This document shows, in pieces, positions 56,117-64,000 of a DNA stretch of 64,000 nucleotides. Position numbers and translations under genes: made by a program. How positions within the stretch are numbered: position 1 is the first letter of the stretch; each line of letters starts with the position of its first letter. This DNA is from Ustilago trichophora. Its lineage: Eukaryota; Basidiomycota; Ustilaginomycetes; Ustilaginales; Ustilaginaceae. The stretch lies in assembly GCA_900323505.1 (NCBI GenBank), contig OOIN01000020.1:620001-684000 (forward strand). Direction: 5' to 3'. Under the pieces are notes generated by a model. That model was not told the origin of the DNA, searched no databases, and worked only from the letters and a program-made list of their open reading frames with translations.

Positions 56117-58996
56117 CTAAGTGAGCGCCTTAATATCATGCACGATAACCGCCTCTGTACTGCTTCCCATCCAACCTCTATCCCCGGAAGCGCTGATCAA
56201 AAATCTGCAACTCTTATCCACCACCACGCTTGACAAACTAGCTCCGTGGTGGCCCGCTACGATCTTGAACGGCACTCTCAACTCTCCTCCCGCTGCAGGA
56301 CCTGGTTGGAACTGAGTATCCCACAACCTAATATTGTCATAGCTGCCGCATACAATGTGGCGGGAGTTTGGCATGGCAGCTAGAGAATAGACGGGCCCTG
56401 AACCTGAAGGTAGGCGTAGCGAGCGGATGAAACGGGCAGAGGTGGGCATACGAAGATCCCATTCGTCGACGGATTCGTTGCGACGACCGACGAAGATTCG
56501 GTCTCCGGTAGAGTCGAATACTGCGCTCTGACACCAGGGTGGCGTTCTGGAAGGGAGGGCTAGGGAGTGAACACCTTTTGCTGGCTCCGAGGAGGAAGAG
56601 GGGGTGTAGTTGGGACATCGTAGATCCCAGAGGATAACTTGGCCGGAGAGAGAGGTGGAGAGCATCACATCCGGGGAAAAGTTGGAAAGGGGCGCGGTAA
56701 AGGAAGAAGCTTGGTCGAAACCTCCAAATGCCGGTTTGGGGAGGGCTTTCTTTGGCGGTGCGGATGATGTTGCAGTGGTTGGAAGTGGTTTGGTATCTTT
56801 TGCACCAGCAGCGGGGGTAAATGCGGGGGCGGTGGAAGGAAGAGCGATTGAGAGAGATGGTGATGCGGTTCCTATCGGTGTATTGGCAGCAGCGAGACTC
56901 TGTGATGAAGAATTTTTCACCATGACCCTCCCCGCAAGAGGCATATCTTCGTCGCTTGACCCTTCGTCATCGTCATCATCTCCATCCCCATCGGCGTCAG
57001 CATCTGCATCGCCATCGCCATCGGCATCTCCATCGGCATCCATTTCGCCGTCCGCATCCTCGTCATCTCCACCAAACAGCGAATCATCACCATCGCTATC
57101 CCGTCCTCCAGCACCACCACTTCCACCAGCGCCATTCGCTTCACCTTTGACCTCCTTGTTCCTGTTGGTCATTGTGGATGAAGCGGGGGGAGTATCTCCA
57201 CCGAACAAATCATCCCCTTCTGCATCATCCAAATCTTGATCCGCGCCGGCTACCATCAACCCTCCTGCCGTGGTCCCACTGGCACCATCTACCGCCCGTG
57301 TACCATCAGCCTTGGTAGCCCCGCTACCATCCAATGACATGCCCAAACTTGCATTGAGCTCGGCTTCAAATGCCAGTTCTTCCTCAGTAGGGTCGTCACC
57401 AGGTGCACCGGAGGAGGGCACGGTTGAATCGGGTTCCTTTTTTATCTCGGTTGTGGTAGGAGGAGTGCTGCTGGGTATCGTGGCGAGACTTGGGTCCGGT
57501 GCAGGGGTGCTGGTGTTGACCGCAGGTGAAGATGTGTTAATTTGAGGTTTGTCGACGATGCCATCTGCGGCTGTATAGTCTGTGTTGGTGGTACCGTTGA
57601 CGACCGAGGTTGAGTCGTTGTTCTTGGGTTGAGGCTTGTCTGAGGAGGTTGACGGCGCGTCGTTCTGCTCGGCAGTAGCTTCTGTGTTGGCATTCTCTGC
57701 AGATCCGAGCAAAACCTGAGCAGATATGGTCGCTGAGGCATCTGCTTGTCTGGCATCTGCATGCTTTCCGTCTGCAAGTGGTGCTTTTGATGTCGCATCC
57801 TCTTCCGCTTTGCCATTTGCGTCCTTGTTTGCCTCCAGTCCACCTTGCTTTGCATCCTCGATCGCGTCAGGACCCGCCGCAGTGATGCCTTCACTTCTGG
57901 CTCGGTCCTCGTCATCCTCCATCTCCTCGGTCGTATCCTTCCGCTCAGCTGCTGAGGGATGTATTGAAACACTTGTCTCACTTGCTTGTTCCCTTTCCGG
58001 GGCCAACGGCCGGAAACTCAAACTCGAAATCTGTCCAGCATGTCCAGGGAAACTCCTGACCACTTGACCCGTATTCAGATCCCACTGATGGACACCCCGA
58101 TCCCATCCACCCGAGATCATAGTTGTCTCATCCGACGTCAAGGATAACGCGGAGACTGCACCTTTGTGTTTCCTGAACACATGTCGTGTAGATCCGGGAT
58201 CGTGACGAATGGTGGTGAGGTGGATGTTGCCCGATTCGGAGCCAGATAGCCCCCAGAGTGCGTCTTGCTGGATGGCGAGGCTGTGTACTACGCCGACGAG
58301 GCGATCTTTGTCTGCAATGTGGGAAGAGGCGATGGAGGAGAGATGCTCTTCGTTGGGCCAAAAGGCAGTGAGTGTACCTGCTCGGGTGATGCCTTCAACG
58401 AAACCATGACGGACATTTTGGGTGAGCATGGTCTTGGCGTTCATGGTGGCGTGAATGTCGTATTTGCGGATGAAGCCGTCGGAACCGCCGGTGAGGAGGG
58501 TTTGAGCATCAAGAGAGAGAGCCATGGCGTGGATGTGGCTCGAGTGCGGGGCTGCTGCCATGGGCTCTATATGGTAGCCGATGGATGTGTTGATGCAAGT
58601 TCGAGGTGGATGGAAGAGTGATCGTCGCTCGGTGACTTTACGCAGGAACGTGGCGGATGAGAGGGCTTCGTCGGTGGTGAGACGGCGCAAGCCGGTGCGG
58701 GATGCTGCGACGGAGGCGTGGTCGCCAGAACCGGAGCGTGAGCGTCGATCAATATCATCATCATCATCATCATCATCATCATCGTCGTCGTCGTCGTCGT
58801 CATCAGCATCATCATCAGCATCATCATCAGCATCACCATCTGCATCTGCATCTGCATCACCATCAGCGGCATCATCGTCGTCCATGTCATCATCTTCATC
58901 TTGGTCGCCGTCTGCATTGTCATGGTCGTACTCGGGTTCGTCGATTGGCTCGTGCTCGTGCTCTTCTTGGTCGTCCATCTCTACATCGTCGCTCAT
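56117..58996 (-). CDS. SPT8: SPT8-like WD40 subunit of SAGA
   Basis: WD-repeat protein of the SAGA coactivator, involved in TBP delivery in yeast; 959 aa, single exon, ATG at 58996. The N-terminal 110 residues are extremely acidic, including Asp-only runs encoded by GAT/GAC repeats. The Spt8-specific entry to the propeller follows: PRTCINTSIGYHIEPMAAAP, then SSHIHAMALSLDAQTLLTGG and SDGFIRKYDIHATMNAKTML. Further WD repeats include GAVSALSLTSDETTMISGGW, GHAGQISSLSFRPLAP, SFTAPLSNFSPDVMLSTSLS and, at the end, FLISASGDRGWMGSSTEAVI. A low-complexity acidic insertion of about 400 residues (about 325-740, with a second Asp/Gly/Ala-rich run) separates the early from the late blades; this explains the length compared with yeast Spt8 (about 600 aa). 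Assignment rests on the N-terminal block and overall layout. Confidence 0.87.
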   Translation of the reverse strand: MSDDVEMDDQEEHEHEPIDEPEYDHDNADGDQDEDDDMDDDDAADGDADADADGDADDDADDDADDDDDDDDDDDDDDDDDIDRRSRSGSGDHASVAASRTGLRRLTTDEALSSATFLRKVTERRSLFHPPRTCINTSIGYHIEPMAAAPHSSHIHAMALSLDAQTLLTGGSDGFIRKYDIHATMNAKTMLTQNVRHGFVEGITRAGTLTAFWPNEEHLSSIASSHIADKDRLVGVVHSLAIQQDALWGLSGSESGNIHLTTIRHDPGSTRHVFRKHKGAVSALSLTSDETTMISGGWDRGVHQWDLNTGQVVRSFPGHAGQISSLSFRPLAPEREQASETSVSIHPSAAERKDTTEEMEDDEDRARSEGITAAGPDAIEDAKQGGLEANKDANGKAEEDATSKAPLADGKHADARQADASATISAQVLLGSAENANTEATAEQNDAPSTSSDKPQPKNNDSTSVVNGTTNTDYTAADGIVDKPQINTSSPAVNTSTPAPDPSLATIPSSTPPTTTEIKKEPDSTVPSSGAPGDDPTEEELAFEAELNASLGMSLDGSGATKADGTRAVDGASGTTAGGLMVAGADQDLDDAEGDDLFGGDTPPASSTMTNRNKEVKGEANGAGGSGGAGGRDSDGDDSLFGGDDEDADGEMDADGDADGDGDADADADGDGDDDDDEGSSDEDMPLAGRVMVKNSSSQSLAAANTPIGTASPSLSIALPSTAPAFTPAAGAKDTKPLPTTATSSAPPKKALPKPAFGGFDQASSFTAPLSNFSPDVMLSTSLSGQVILWDLRCPNYTPSSSSEPAKGVHSLALPSRTPPWCQSAVFDSTGDRIFVGRRNESVDEWDLRMPTSARFIRSLRLPSGSGPVYSLAAMPNSRHIVCGSYDNIRLWDTQFQPGPAAGGELRVPFKIVAGHHGASLSSVVVDKSCRFLISASGDRGWMGSSTEAVIVHDIKALT
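58745..58880. repeat. Coding trinucleotide tract (Asp runs)
   Basis: (ATC)/(ATCGTC)-type triplets on the plus strand, encoding the Asp-rich N-terminus of the SPT8-like protein on the minus strand. A similar tract at 56962-57066 encodes the Asp/Ala run of the insertion. Confidence 0.9.
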
Positions 58997-59584
58997 GGTG
59001 GGCGGCTGTTATAAGGGTGTATAGATGTTGATCACAGCTGCGTGGATGATGTCAAGAGCTGCTTGACAAGACCTGCATCCGGTCCGAAGCAAAGCCGGCC
59101 TGCGTGTTTGCTGATCGGGTCGAATCGAGACTTGTGGAAACAGTCGCTTTGGCTGGATGACAGAAACGGCAGCTAGTTCGTCGATGCTGTCTGCTGCGCT
59201 TCTGGATGGATGGCTTGGCTGGGGGCACGAGAATGCAGAGTGGTAGTTGTACCCAAGTGAAAACGAGCAAGATGGACAAGTGGTTAGACATGGCCAAGAA
59301 AGCGCGTTTCTGGTGTTTTTCCAACAAAATAAAAGAGCCAATTGAATATTTCTACGTGCTTGGATTCAAGCCGTTGCATGACAATTGCTAGGGTCCGCCC
59401 CTTTCTCGGAAGTCGGACGTCGGATTTAGGATCTCAGCACGCACGCACCCACGCACGCACCTCTCAGCCAAAAAGATCACCACGACCACATCCACAACCA
59501 CAAAAATGACGAAAAACGAACTCAAACTCGATTGTTTTGCAAGGTTGCTTGACACCGGATCGTAGTGTGCTGTACAAAGAAAGG
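58997..59584. other. Spacer, SPT8 promoter and MFS 3' flank
   Basis: No gene seen. It contains a CACGCACG tandem near 59439-59460. Confidence 0.55.
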
Positions 59585-61168
59585 CTACTTTGAGCTTTGT
59601 GTGGTACAGGCGGCAACCAACTTGTTAGAAGCCAAGGCCAACACGACGATAGCGCCAAGGCCAAATGCCAGCGGGAGCGCTTGGGAAGCTGGCCATCCGT
59701 GAGCATTCGAATTGCCAATGGTTTCAGTGATGGGGGGCGCTGCCAGTTTACCTGCGGCGACAGTAGCGGCATACCAAGGGACCAACGATGCCCGTACATC
59801 TGCAGGTAAACTCTGCGAGAAAAGCGAAGGCAGCGAGGCGGCTTGAATGTTGTATCCCATCATAGCCACAGTGCATGCAATGCAAAACACGACAGCAGTG
59901 GCCACCGAGCTAGCTTTCAAGGCAACCGACAGAAGGATAAGCAGCACCGAGATGACAGAGATGACTTGCGAGACCTGGGTGAGGATGAGTTCGGCCCTCA
60001 TTTTGTCGCACGCGGTTGCGGGGGAGGAGGTATCAGAAAGTTTTCGAGGGGAGCCCTGTTCGGCTGTATCCGGGAGGCTGATGGCGGTGCTTGGTTTTGG
60101 AACCCAGGCCAAGGTCATCTGGCGGAGACGACCGCAAGTGATGCTTGCCAGGAGCGACAGAGCAAACACGATGGCCTGGATCCCCGAAGCGAGCGTGATG
60201 TCAATGTTCCAGCGATGTGCCAGCAGATCGGAAAGCAAAAAGAGCACGTTGGCGCTCAGATATGCCGACACGAGCATCAAGCCCAACACGAGGCACGGCA
60301 TCTTCCACAGCCCGTGCTCCGAGCCAAAGAAGCCCGCCAAGGGTGCAAAGGCGTTGTGGGCAGGCTTGGACCTGTCCCTGAGCAAGATGGCCACCAAGCA
60401 AGCAATGACGAGCGAGGTCAAGGCAGCTACAAACGTCGGCGCGTTGGTTCCGTCGACCCAAAAGGTGCTGTGACCGATTCGAAAGTGGACGCGTGTCAGA
60501 GGAATGCTGAGCAATGGACCAAGGACCATAGCCACGCCGCCAAACGTTCGGAACAAGGACATGGCCTCTAGCCTCTGGTCTGCTGTCGTAGCTACGGCGA
60601 GATATGCCATGGCTAAAGAGGCGCTTCCACTGGCCAGACCCATGAGGCATCGAGAGCCCACGATTGCCCATACGTTGTTGATGGCACCTGGACCGGCGAG
60701 CGAGTATATAAAGTTGCCGACCGCCGAACAGAGGAGGAGCCCCACTGCAGGCCACTTGAGAGAACCGGCCATGGCTGCGAGCGGACCGATGAGGAGCGAA
60801 ACAAAGAGCTGGACTGCGGCGGGCAAAAGCTGGGCGAGGCTGAGGTAGCTGCTCACGTGCTCGGCGCCCGATATGCACTTGGCAATGTGGGCGTATGCGG
60901 TTGGAAGCCAAAGAGTGCTGTCCATACCAAATTGCAAAGCAATGAGGAACACTGGCAACAAGCTCATCACCAGGCTGCGTTGACGTGGCTCCTCCTGTGC
61001 CTCCTCCTTGGCGTTGGGTTGCGAGCTGTCATCTGCCGAGCTTTCGGCTTGCCCACAAGGACCGTCGGTGGCGGTACGGCTGGAACTGAGTCGAGGCTCG
61101 TCATCGTCGTGATGGACGGGGTAATCGGTGGATGCCAAGTTGGCATTTGGCTGCTCTGGACGATTCAT
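59585..61168 (-). CDS. MFS transporter (MFS_1 type), substrate unknown
   Basis: Membrane carrier of 527 aa, single exon. About 12 hydrophobic segments start near residue 70 (SLLPVFLIALQFGMDSTLWL). The first half has LAQLLPAAVQLFVSLLIGPL and RCLMGLASGSASLAMAYLAV followed by DQRLEAMSLFRTFGGVAMVL, a layout like MFSD8/CLN7-type and other MFS_1 proteins rather than sugar porters; motif A (GxxxDRxGRR) is not visible. A hydrophilic loop of about 55 residues separates helices 8 and 9. The first 70 residues are acidic, Ser-rich and cytosolic. The ATG at 61168 (MNRPEQPNANLAS) was chosen since the longer frame starts only with TTG. Repeated GTCCGT half-sites lie in its upstream DNA, next to a transcription-factor gene. 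The substrate is unknown. Confidence 0.85.
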   Translation of the reverse strand: MNRPEQPNANLASTDYPVHHDDDEPRLSSSRTATDGPCGQAESSADDSSQPNAKEEAQEEPRQRSLVMSLLPVFLIALQFGMDSTLWLPTAYAHIAKCISGAEHVSSYLSLAQLLPAAVQLFVSLLIGPLAAMAGSLKWPAVGLLLCSAVGNFIYSLAGPGAINNVWAIVGSRCLMGLASGSASLAMAYLAVATTADQRLEAMSLFRTFGGVAMVLGPLLSIPLTRVHFRIGHSTFWVDGTNAPTFVAALTSLVIACLVAILLRDRSKPAHNAFAPLAGFFGSEHGLWKMPCLVLGLMLVSAYLSANVLFLLSDLLAHRWNIDITLASGIQAIVFALSLLASITCGRLRQMTLAWVPKPSTAISLPDTAEQGSPRKLSDTSSPATACDKMRAELILTQVSQVISVISVLLILLSVALKASSVATAVVFCIACTVAMMGYNIQAASLPSLFSQSLPADVRASLVPWYAATVAAGKLAAPPITETIGNSNAHGWPASQALPLAFGLGAIVVLALASNKLVAACTTQSSK

Positions 61169-61495
61169 CGGGAGTGGGCGTCTGCTTGCGAACAAGGATC
61201 CCAATTTTTGGCGTACCGAATGCGTTTGCTTTGAGGGCAAGTTGAGCGAATCGGCTTCGACATGGACAAGGTGTGACTTATATCAAGTCTTGTCTTGATC
61301 GTCAAATCACTTTTGCGCGCTGGTCAAACCAGTCCGTAAACGCCGCGCCGCGACGGTAGTACGGACACGACACCGGGATGACATTCCCCTCGAAGGACTA
61401 GCCAACAACGATCAACGCTCACGCACATGCGCACATGTTAGGAGGTCTGCAAGTGCGAGGTTTGGCAGACACGGAGGTACAGCTGAGTCAATCGG

Positions 61496-61544
61496 CATGT
61501 CCGTTCTTGCCCTCACCAGCAAACCCCCACTGTGAACGGACATG
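61496..61544. repeat. 11-bp perfect inverted repeat, 27-base spacer
   Basis: CATGTCCGTTC at 61496-61506 and GAACGGACATG at 61534-61544. A third partial copy, CATGTCCGT, is at 61667-61675. Confidence 0.9.
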
Positions 61545-61608
61545 TCGAGCAGCGCAAGCGCACCTCCTGCAACGCGGCGCAAGAAGGCTTAATTAAATAA
61601 AAATAAAT

Positions 61609-61611
<3 letters not shown>

Positions 61612-61641
<30 letters not shown>
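61612..61641. repeat. AC microsatellite
   Basis: (AC)15 between the MFS promoter and the transcription-factor gene. Confidence 0.95.
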
Positions 61642-61645
<4 letters not shown>

Positions 61646-61811
61646 ACTTAAAATTCAGTCGATGTGCATGTCCGTCGGCTTGCAGCTCGGAAACCGTTTA
61701 GACTCACCGCAAACATCGCGCCTGAGTTCATTCATGCGCTCATCTCTACCATCGTTTCAAACGTGCACATGCGTGTAGCTGCGGTTTTCAGGATGAGGAT
61801 TCGGTGCTCGC

Positions 61812-64000
61812 TCAGAGACTGCCACACTGGTTTGCAATCTCGCGAGATTTTCGCAGCAGAGAGCGAGAGACGACGCCGTGCACATGCAGCTGTTCCAACG
61901 CGCGAAGCGCCAGCACGGCATCCGACCTCTGACGTTCGCTGTCGTCCTCGTGCGAGCCAGATGCGCAGCCGGATAACACAACAGGATGCTTGATCAGCGC
62001 CATGGTGAACACGAGCGCACGCACGCTCATTCCAGCCAGCAGTTCGAGCAGATGCTGGTCCATCTTGACCACTCGTGCCTGTGCAGGCTCAGCCTGACCC
62101 GAGTCTGACCGCCTCAAGCAGCGCGACGATGGTGTGGTCTGAACGCGGCCGCAGGCATCGGCACTCTCGTCGCTGTCGCTGGTGCTACCGCCATTCCCGT
62201 CGGAATTGTTGCGTGCATCAGTGTGTCGGCTTGAATTGCAATTCAAACCCATGCCGGCTCGGCGCTCATGTTCAGACCCGCTCGTCAAACTGAACAGTGT
62301 CCCGAGCACCGTCGAGATGATGGCCGAGATGCTGTCCTGTGCCGCCCTGCGATGCTCTCTGTCGACGCGGCAGAAAGGATAGTGGAGCAGAACGCGTGAG
62401 TATCGCACTAGCATGAGTACAAATCGCTTGAGCTGGCCCTCTTTGCTGCCTGCTTTTGCGGCGTCGCGCGTTTGGAGCAGTGAAGCGCACGAATCCAGCG
62501 CCCTGGCCGTTCGCCAAACGTGATCTTGCTCTGACTGAGACGGTAGGATGGAAGTCGGCGCCGCCACTTTCAGCCGGGTCTCGCACGGCACCACCAGACT
62601 CGCCACCTGTCGATAATGCCTCTCGATCGTCTGACCGATGGCCACACTGGTCCAGATGCGGGTCATGAAAACGGGCGATGACGAGAGTAGCTGCGACATT
62701 GGGCTCTCGCCCGTTCTGGCATCCAAACCCGGCGCGGCAGCAGCGGACTCCAAGCTCGATGTAGGATCTGGCACGGTAAGATCGACGAGCGCCATATCGA
62801 TGGGCATATCTCTGCCATCCCAAGCTTGAAAGTGGCATGCCTGACTGACAAGATGCCAGAATGCATTGAGCGCCTCCTGTTGCCGTTGGCTGGATCCCAG
62901 AGCGGCTATGGTTCCGGAACGATGGATTGACATGGTAGCAGCGGCCCTGCAGCCCAGAAAGACCGAGGCAGACGCCAGCTCGTGTCCCTTGTGGCATCTT
63001 GAAAAGGCCAACGACATCATGCGGTACGTTTGCATGACCTCGACCGGATCGCCGCTCACACCTTTACAGCAATGAGCCCATGCCACCGAGAAGAGCTTGA
63101 CGGTGGCGTCTTTCCACGGATGGCCAAGCTGCATGCCAAGCTCAACAGGGAGTTGGATGGGTGACGCCGAGGATACCGAGTTGGCCAGACAGATGGCGGC
63201 AAGCGTCCACGCACGACGGAGCGTATCGGTCTGCTTGCATGCAGAGGGGGCAGAATCTTGTGCGATGCCGGCTTGCTGCTGGTGAGAGACAGAGGTTTGA
63301 AGAGACGAGGCGCTGCCAGGGGCGAGTGTGGACGCAGAACCCAAGTCAAGAGCTGTTGGCCGATTCGGAGTTGGATGTGAACTGGCCGAGAGATGGCGTG
63401 GGCCGGTGGCGGTATCGAGCTCGAGCTGATTGCGCAGTTTTGACAGGCAGAGAAACGGGCTCTGTTGGGCTTGAGATCCGCCGTGAGCCGTCTGGCAAAG
63501 CCGATCGAGGGCGGCGAACAGCTGTGGCCATCGACGCGGCTCAGGTAGACAACGTCGGTAGGCATGCTCTAGCTGGTCAGCGCCTTGAATTTGAGGCTGC
63601 AAGCGCCACGATGGTGCGCGATTTGCCACGGATGGTGGGGTGCAGGCGCCAATGCTAGAGGCGAGACTGGTCGCTTGGAAGGTGTCGAGCGGAAAAGGCA
63701 CCGAGTCAGAATCGTCGAAAGGACCTGTAGTTGGTGCGAGTTGTGGGGACGGATGGGGTTCCAAGGACGATTGCCACTGCGATGCGAGCCACCAAAAGGG
63801 ATCGTTGACGGCGTCAGAGATGGAGCCGGCAAAGTGATCTGCGTTGGGAAATAGCGAGGATGGGGAAGCAGTCTCGGGCAAGGTGCCGAGTTGGTCATGG
63901 GGGTTGCTGTTGTTCGACGCCGAGATTTGCACGGTATCTGTCGTGGTGTCGGCGCCAACATGGTGAGGGAGACGCGATGCTGCGACGCGAGAGACAGTGT
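61812..64000 (-). CDS. Fungal-specific transcription factor domain protein, 5' end beyond the window
   Basis: Open frame of at least 728 codons running off the right edge, so the start and any N-terminal DNA-binding domain lie outside; the first in-frame start codon inside the window is only a GTG. The visible part matches the middle-homology/fungal_trans layout of Zn2Cys6 factors. The core includes RRAWTLAAICLANSVSSASP, QLGHPWKDATVKLFSVAWAH, YRMMSLAFSRCHKGHELASA and ATMSIHRSGTIAALGSSQRQ, then EALNAFWHLVSQACHFQAWD. The N-terminal part is Ser/Pro/Gln-rich. Near the end there is a Ser/Asp/Gly-rich stretch and then LLELLAGMSVRALVFTMALI. No Cys6 cluster is present within the window. The position next to an MFS transporter with CGG-type half-sites suggests it may regulate that gene. 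Confidence 0.75.
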   Translation of the reverse strand, partial: TVSRVAASRLPHHVGADTTTDTVQISASNNSNPHDQLGTLPETASPSSLFPNADHFAGSISDAVNDPFWWLASQWQSSLEPHPSPQLAPTTGPFDDSDSVPFPLDTFQATSLASSIGACTPPSVANRAPSWRLQPQIQGADQLEHAYRRCLPEPRRWPQLFAALDRLCQTAHGGSQAQQSPFLCLSKLRNQLELDTATGPRHLSASSHPTPNRPTALDLGSASTLAPGSASSLQTSVSHQQQAGIAQDSAPSACKQTDTLRRAWTLAAICLANSVSSASPIQLPVELGMQLGHPWKDATVKLFSVAWAHCCKGVSGDPVEVMQTYRMMSLAFSRCHKGHELASASVFLGCRAAATMSIHRSGTIAALGSSQRQQEALNAFWHLVSQACHFQAWDGRDMPIDMALVDLTVPDPTSSLESAAAAPGLDARTGESPMSQLLSSSPVFMTRIWTSVAIGQTIERHYRQVASLVVPCETRLKVAAPTSILPSQSEQDHVWRTARALDSCASLLQTRDAAKAGSKEGQLKRFVLMLVRYSRVLLHYPFCRVDREHRRAAQDSISAIISTVLGTLFSLTSGSEHERRAGMGLNCNSSRHTDARNNSDGNGGSTSDSDESADACGRVQTTPSSRCLRRSDSGQAEPAQARVVKMDQHLLELLAGMSVRALVFTMALIKHPVVLSGCASGSHEDDSERQRSDAVLALRALEQLHVHGVVSRSLLRKSREIANQCGSL

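Larger units (their letters stand above)
61169..61811. promoter_or_regulatory. MFS promoter with GTCCGT/ACGGAC half-sites and an inverted repeat
   Basis: Upstream DNA of the MFS gene and 3' flank of the transcription-factor gene. Five copies of the hexamer GTCCGT (either strand) lie at 61332-61337, 61361-61366 (inverted), 61499-61504, 61536-61541 (inverted) and 61670-61675. Two of them sit in an 11-bp perfect inverted repeat, CATGTCCGTTC / GAACGGACATG, 27 bases apart. CGG triplets facing each other are typical of binding sites for fungal Zn2Cys6 factors. An (AC)n tract lies at 61612-61641. Confidence 0.55.

Overview
The window looks like nuclear DNA of a basidiomycete, most likely a smut fungus (Ustilaginaceae: Ustilago, Sporisorium or Pseudozyma type). 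The basis is compact, mostly single-exon genes, short introns (78-103 nt) with GT(G/A)AGT donors and CTGAC-like branch sites, fungal-only proteins (elongation factor 3, a Spo7-type subunit, an Rcy1/Pof6-type F-box protein) and high codon bias. The organism is inferred from gene content; no marker RNA gene is present. I found no tRNA, rRNA, transposon ORF or CRISPR array.

Layout. 1-11.3 kb is an accessory carbohydrate and amine segment: a sugar-porter MFS gene (one intron), a small FAD amine oxidase, a GH31 alpha-xylosidase-like enzyme without a signal peptide, and a maltose/alpha-glucoside-type MFS transporter (one intron). 11.7-13.6 kb holds a Ser/Pro-rich protein of unknown function. 13.6-16.7 kb has no gene and is rich in simple repeats and GTACAGTAC palindromes. 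16.7-30.5 kb is core: DOP1 (endosome/Golgi traffic), EF-3 (translation) and RAD3/XPD (TFIIH helicase). 30.9-32.4 kb is a three-exon, seven-helix membrane protein that I assembled from its parts. 34-43 kb holds SPO7-like, RCY1-like, LEU4 (2-isopropylmalate synthase) and a SET-domain protein. 43.3-54.4 kb holds RRP12, RKI1 (ribose-5-phosphate isomerase, one in-frame intron), a TatD-family nuclease and a LETM1/MDM38-type mitochondrial protein. 54.9-59 kb holds an orphan protein and SPT8 (SAGA). 59.6-64 kb holds a third MFS transporter and a fungal transcription-factor-domain protein cut by the right edge.

Most genes are unrelated housekeeping genes. Two places could be functional units. One is the left sugar segment: two transporters flank an apparently cytosolic GH31 enzyme, which would fit import and internal cleavage of a xylosyl- or glucosyl-oligosaccharide. 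The other is the right end: a transporter beside a fungal transcription factor, with five GTCCGT half-sites, two of them inside an 11-bp perfect inverted repeat, in the DNA between them. A recurring intergenic GTACAGTAC palindrome is the most striking unexplained sequence pattern. I did not find an obviously new multi-gene system.
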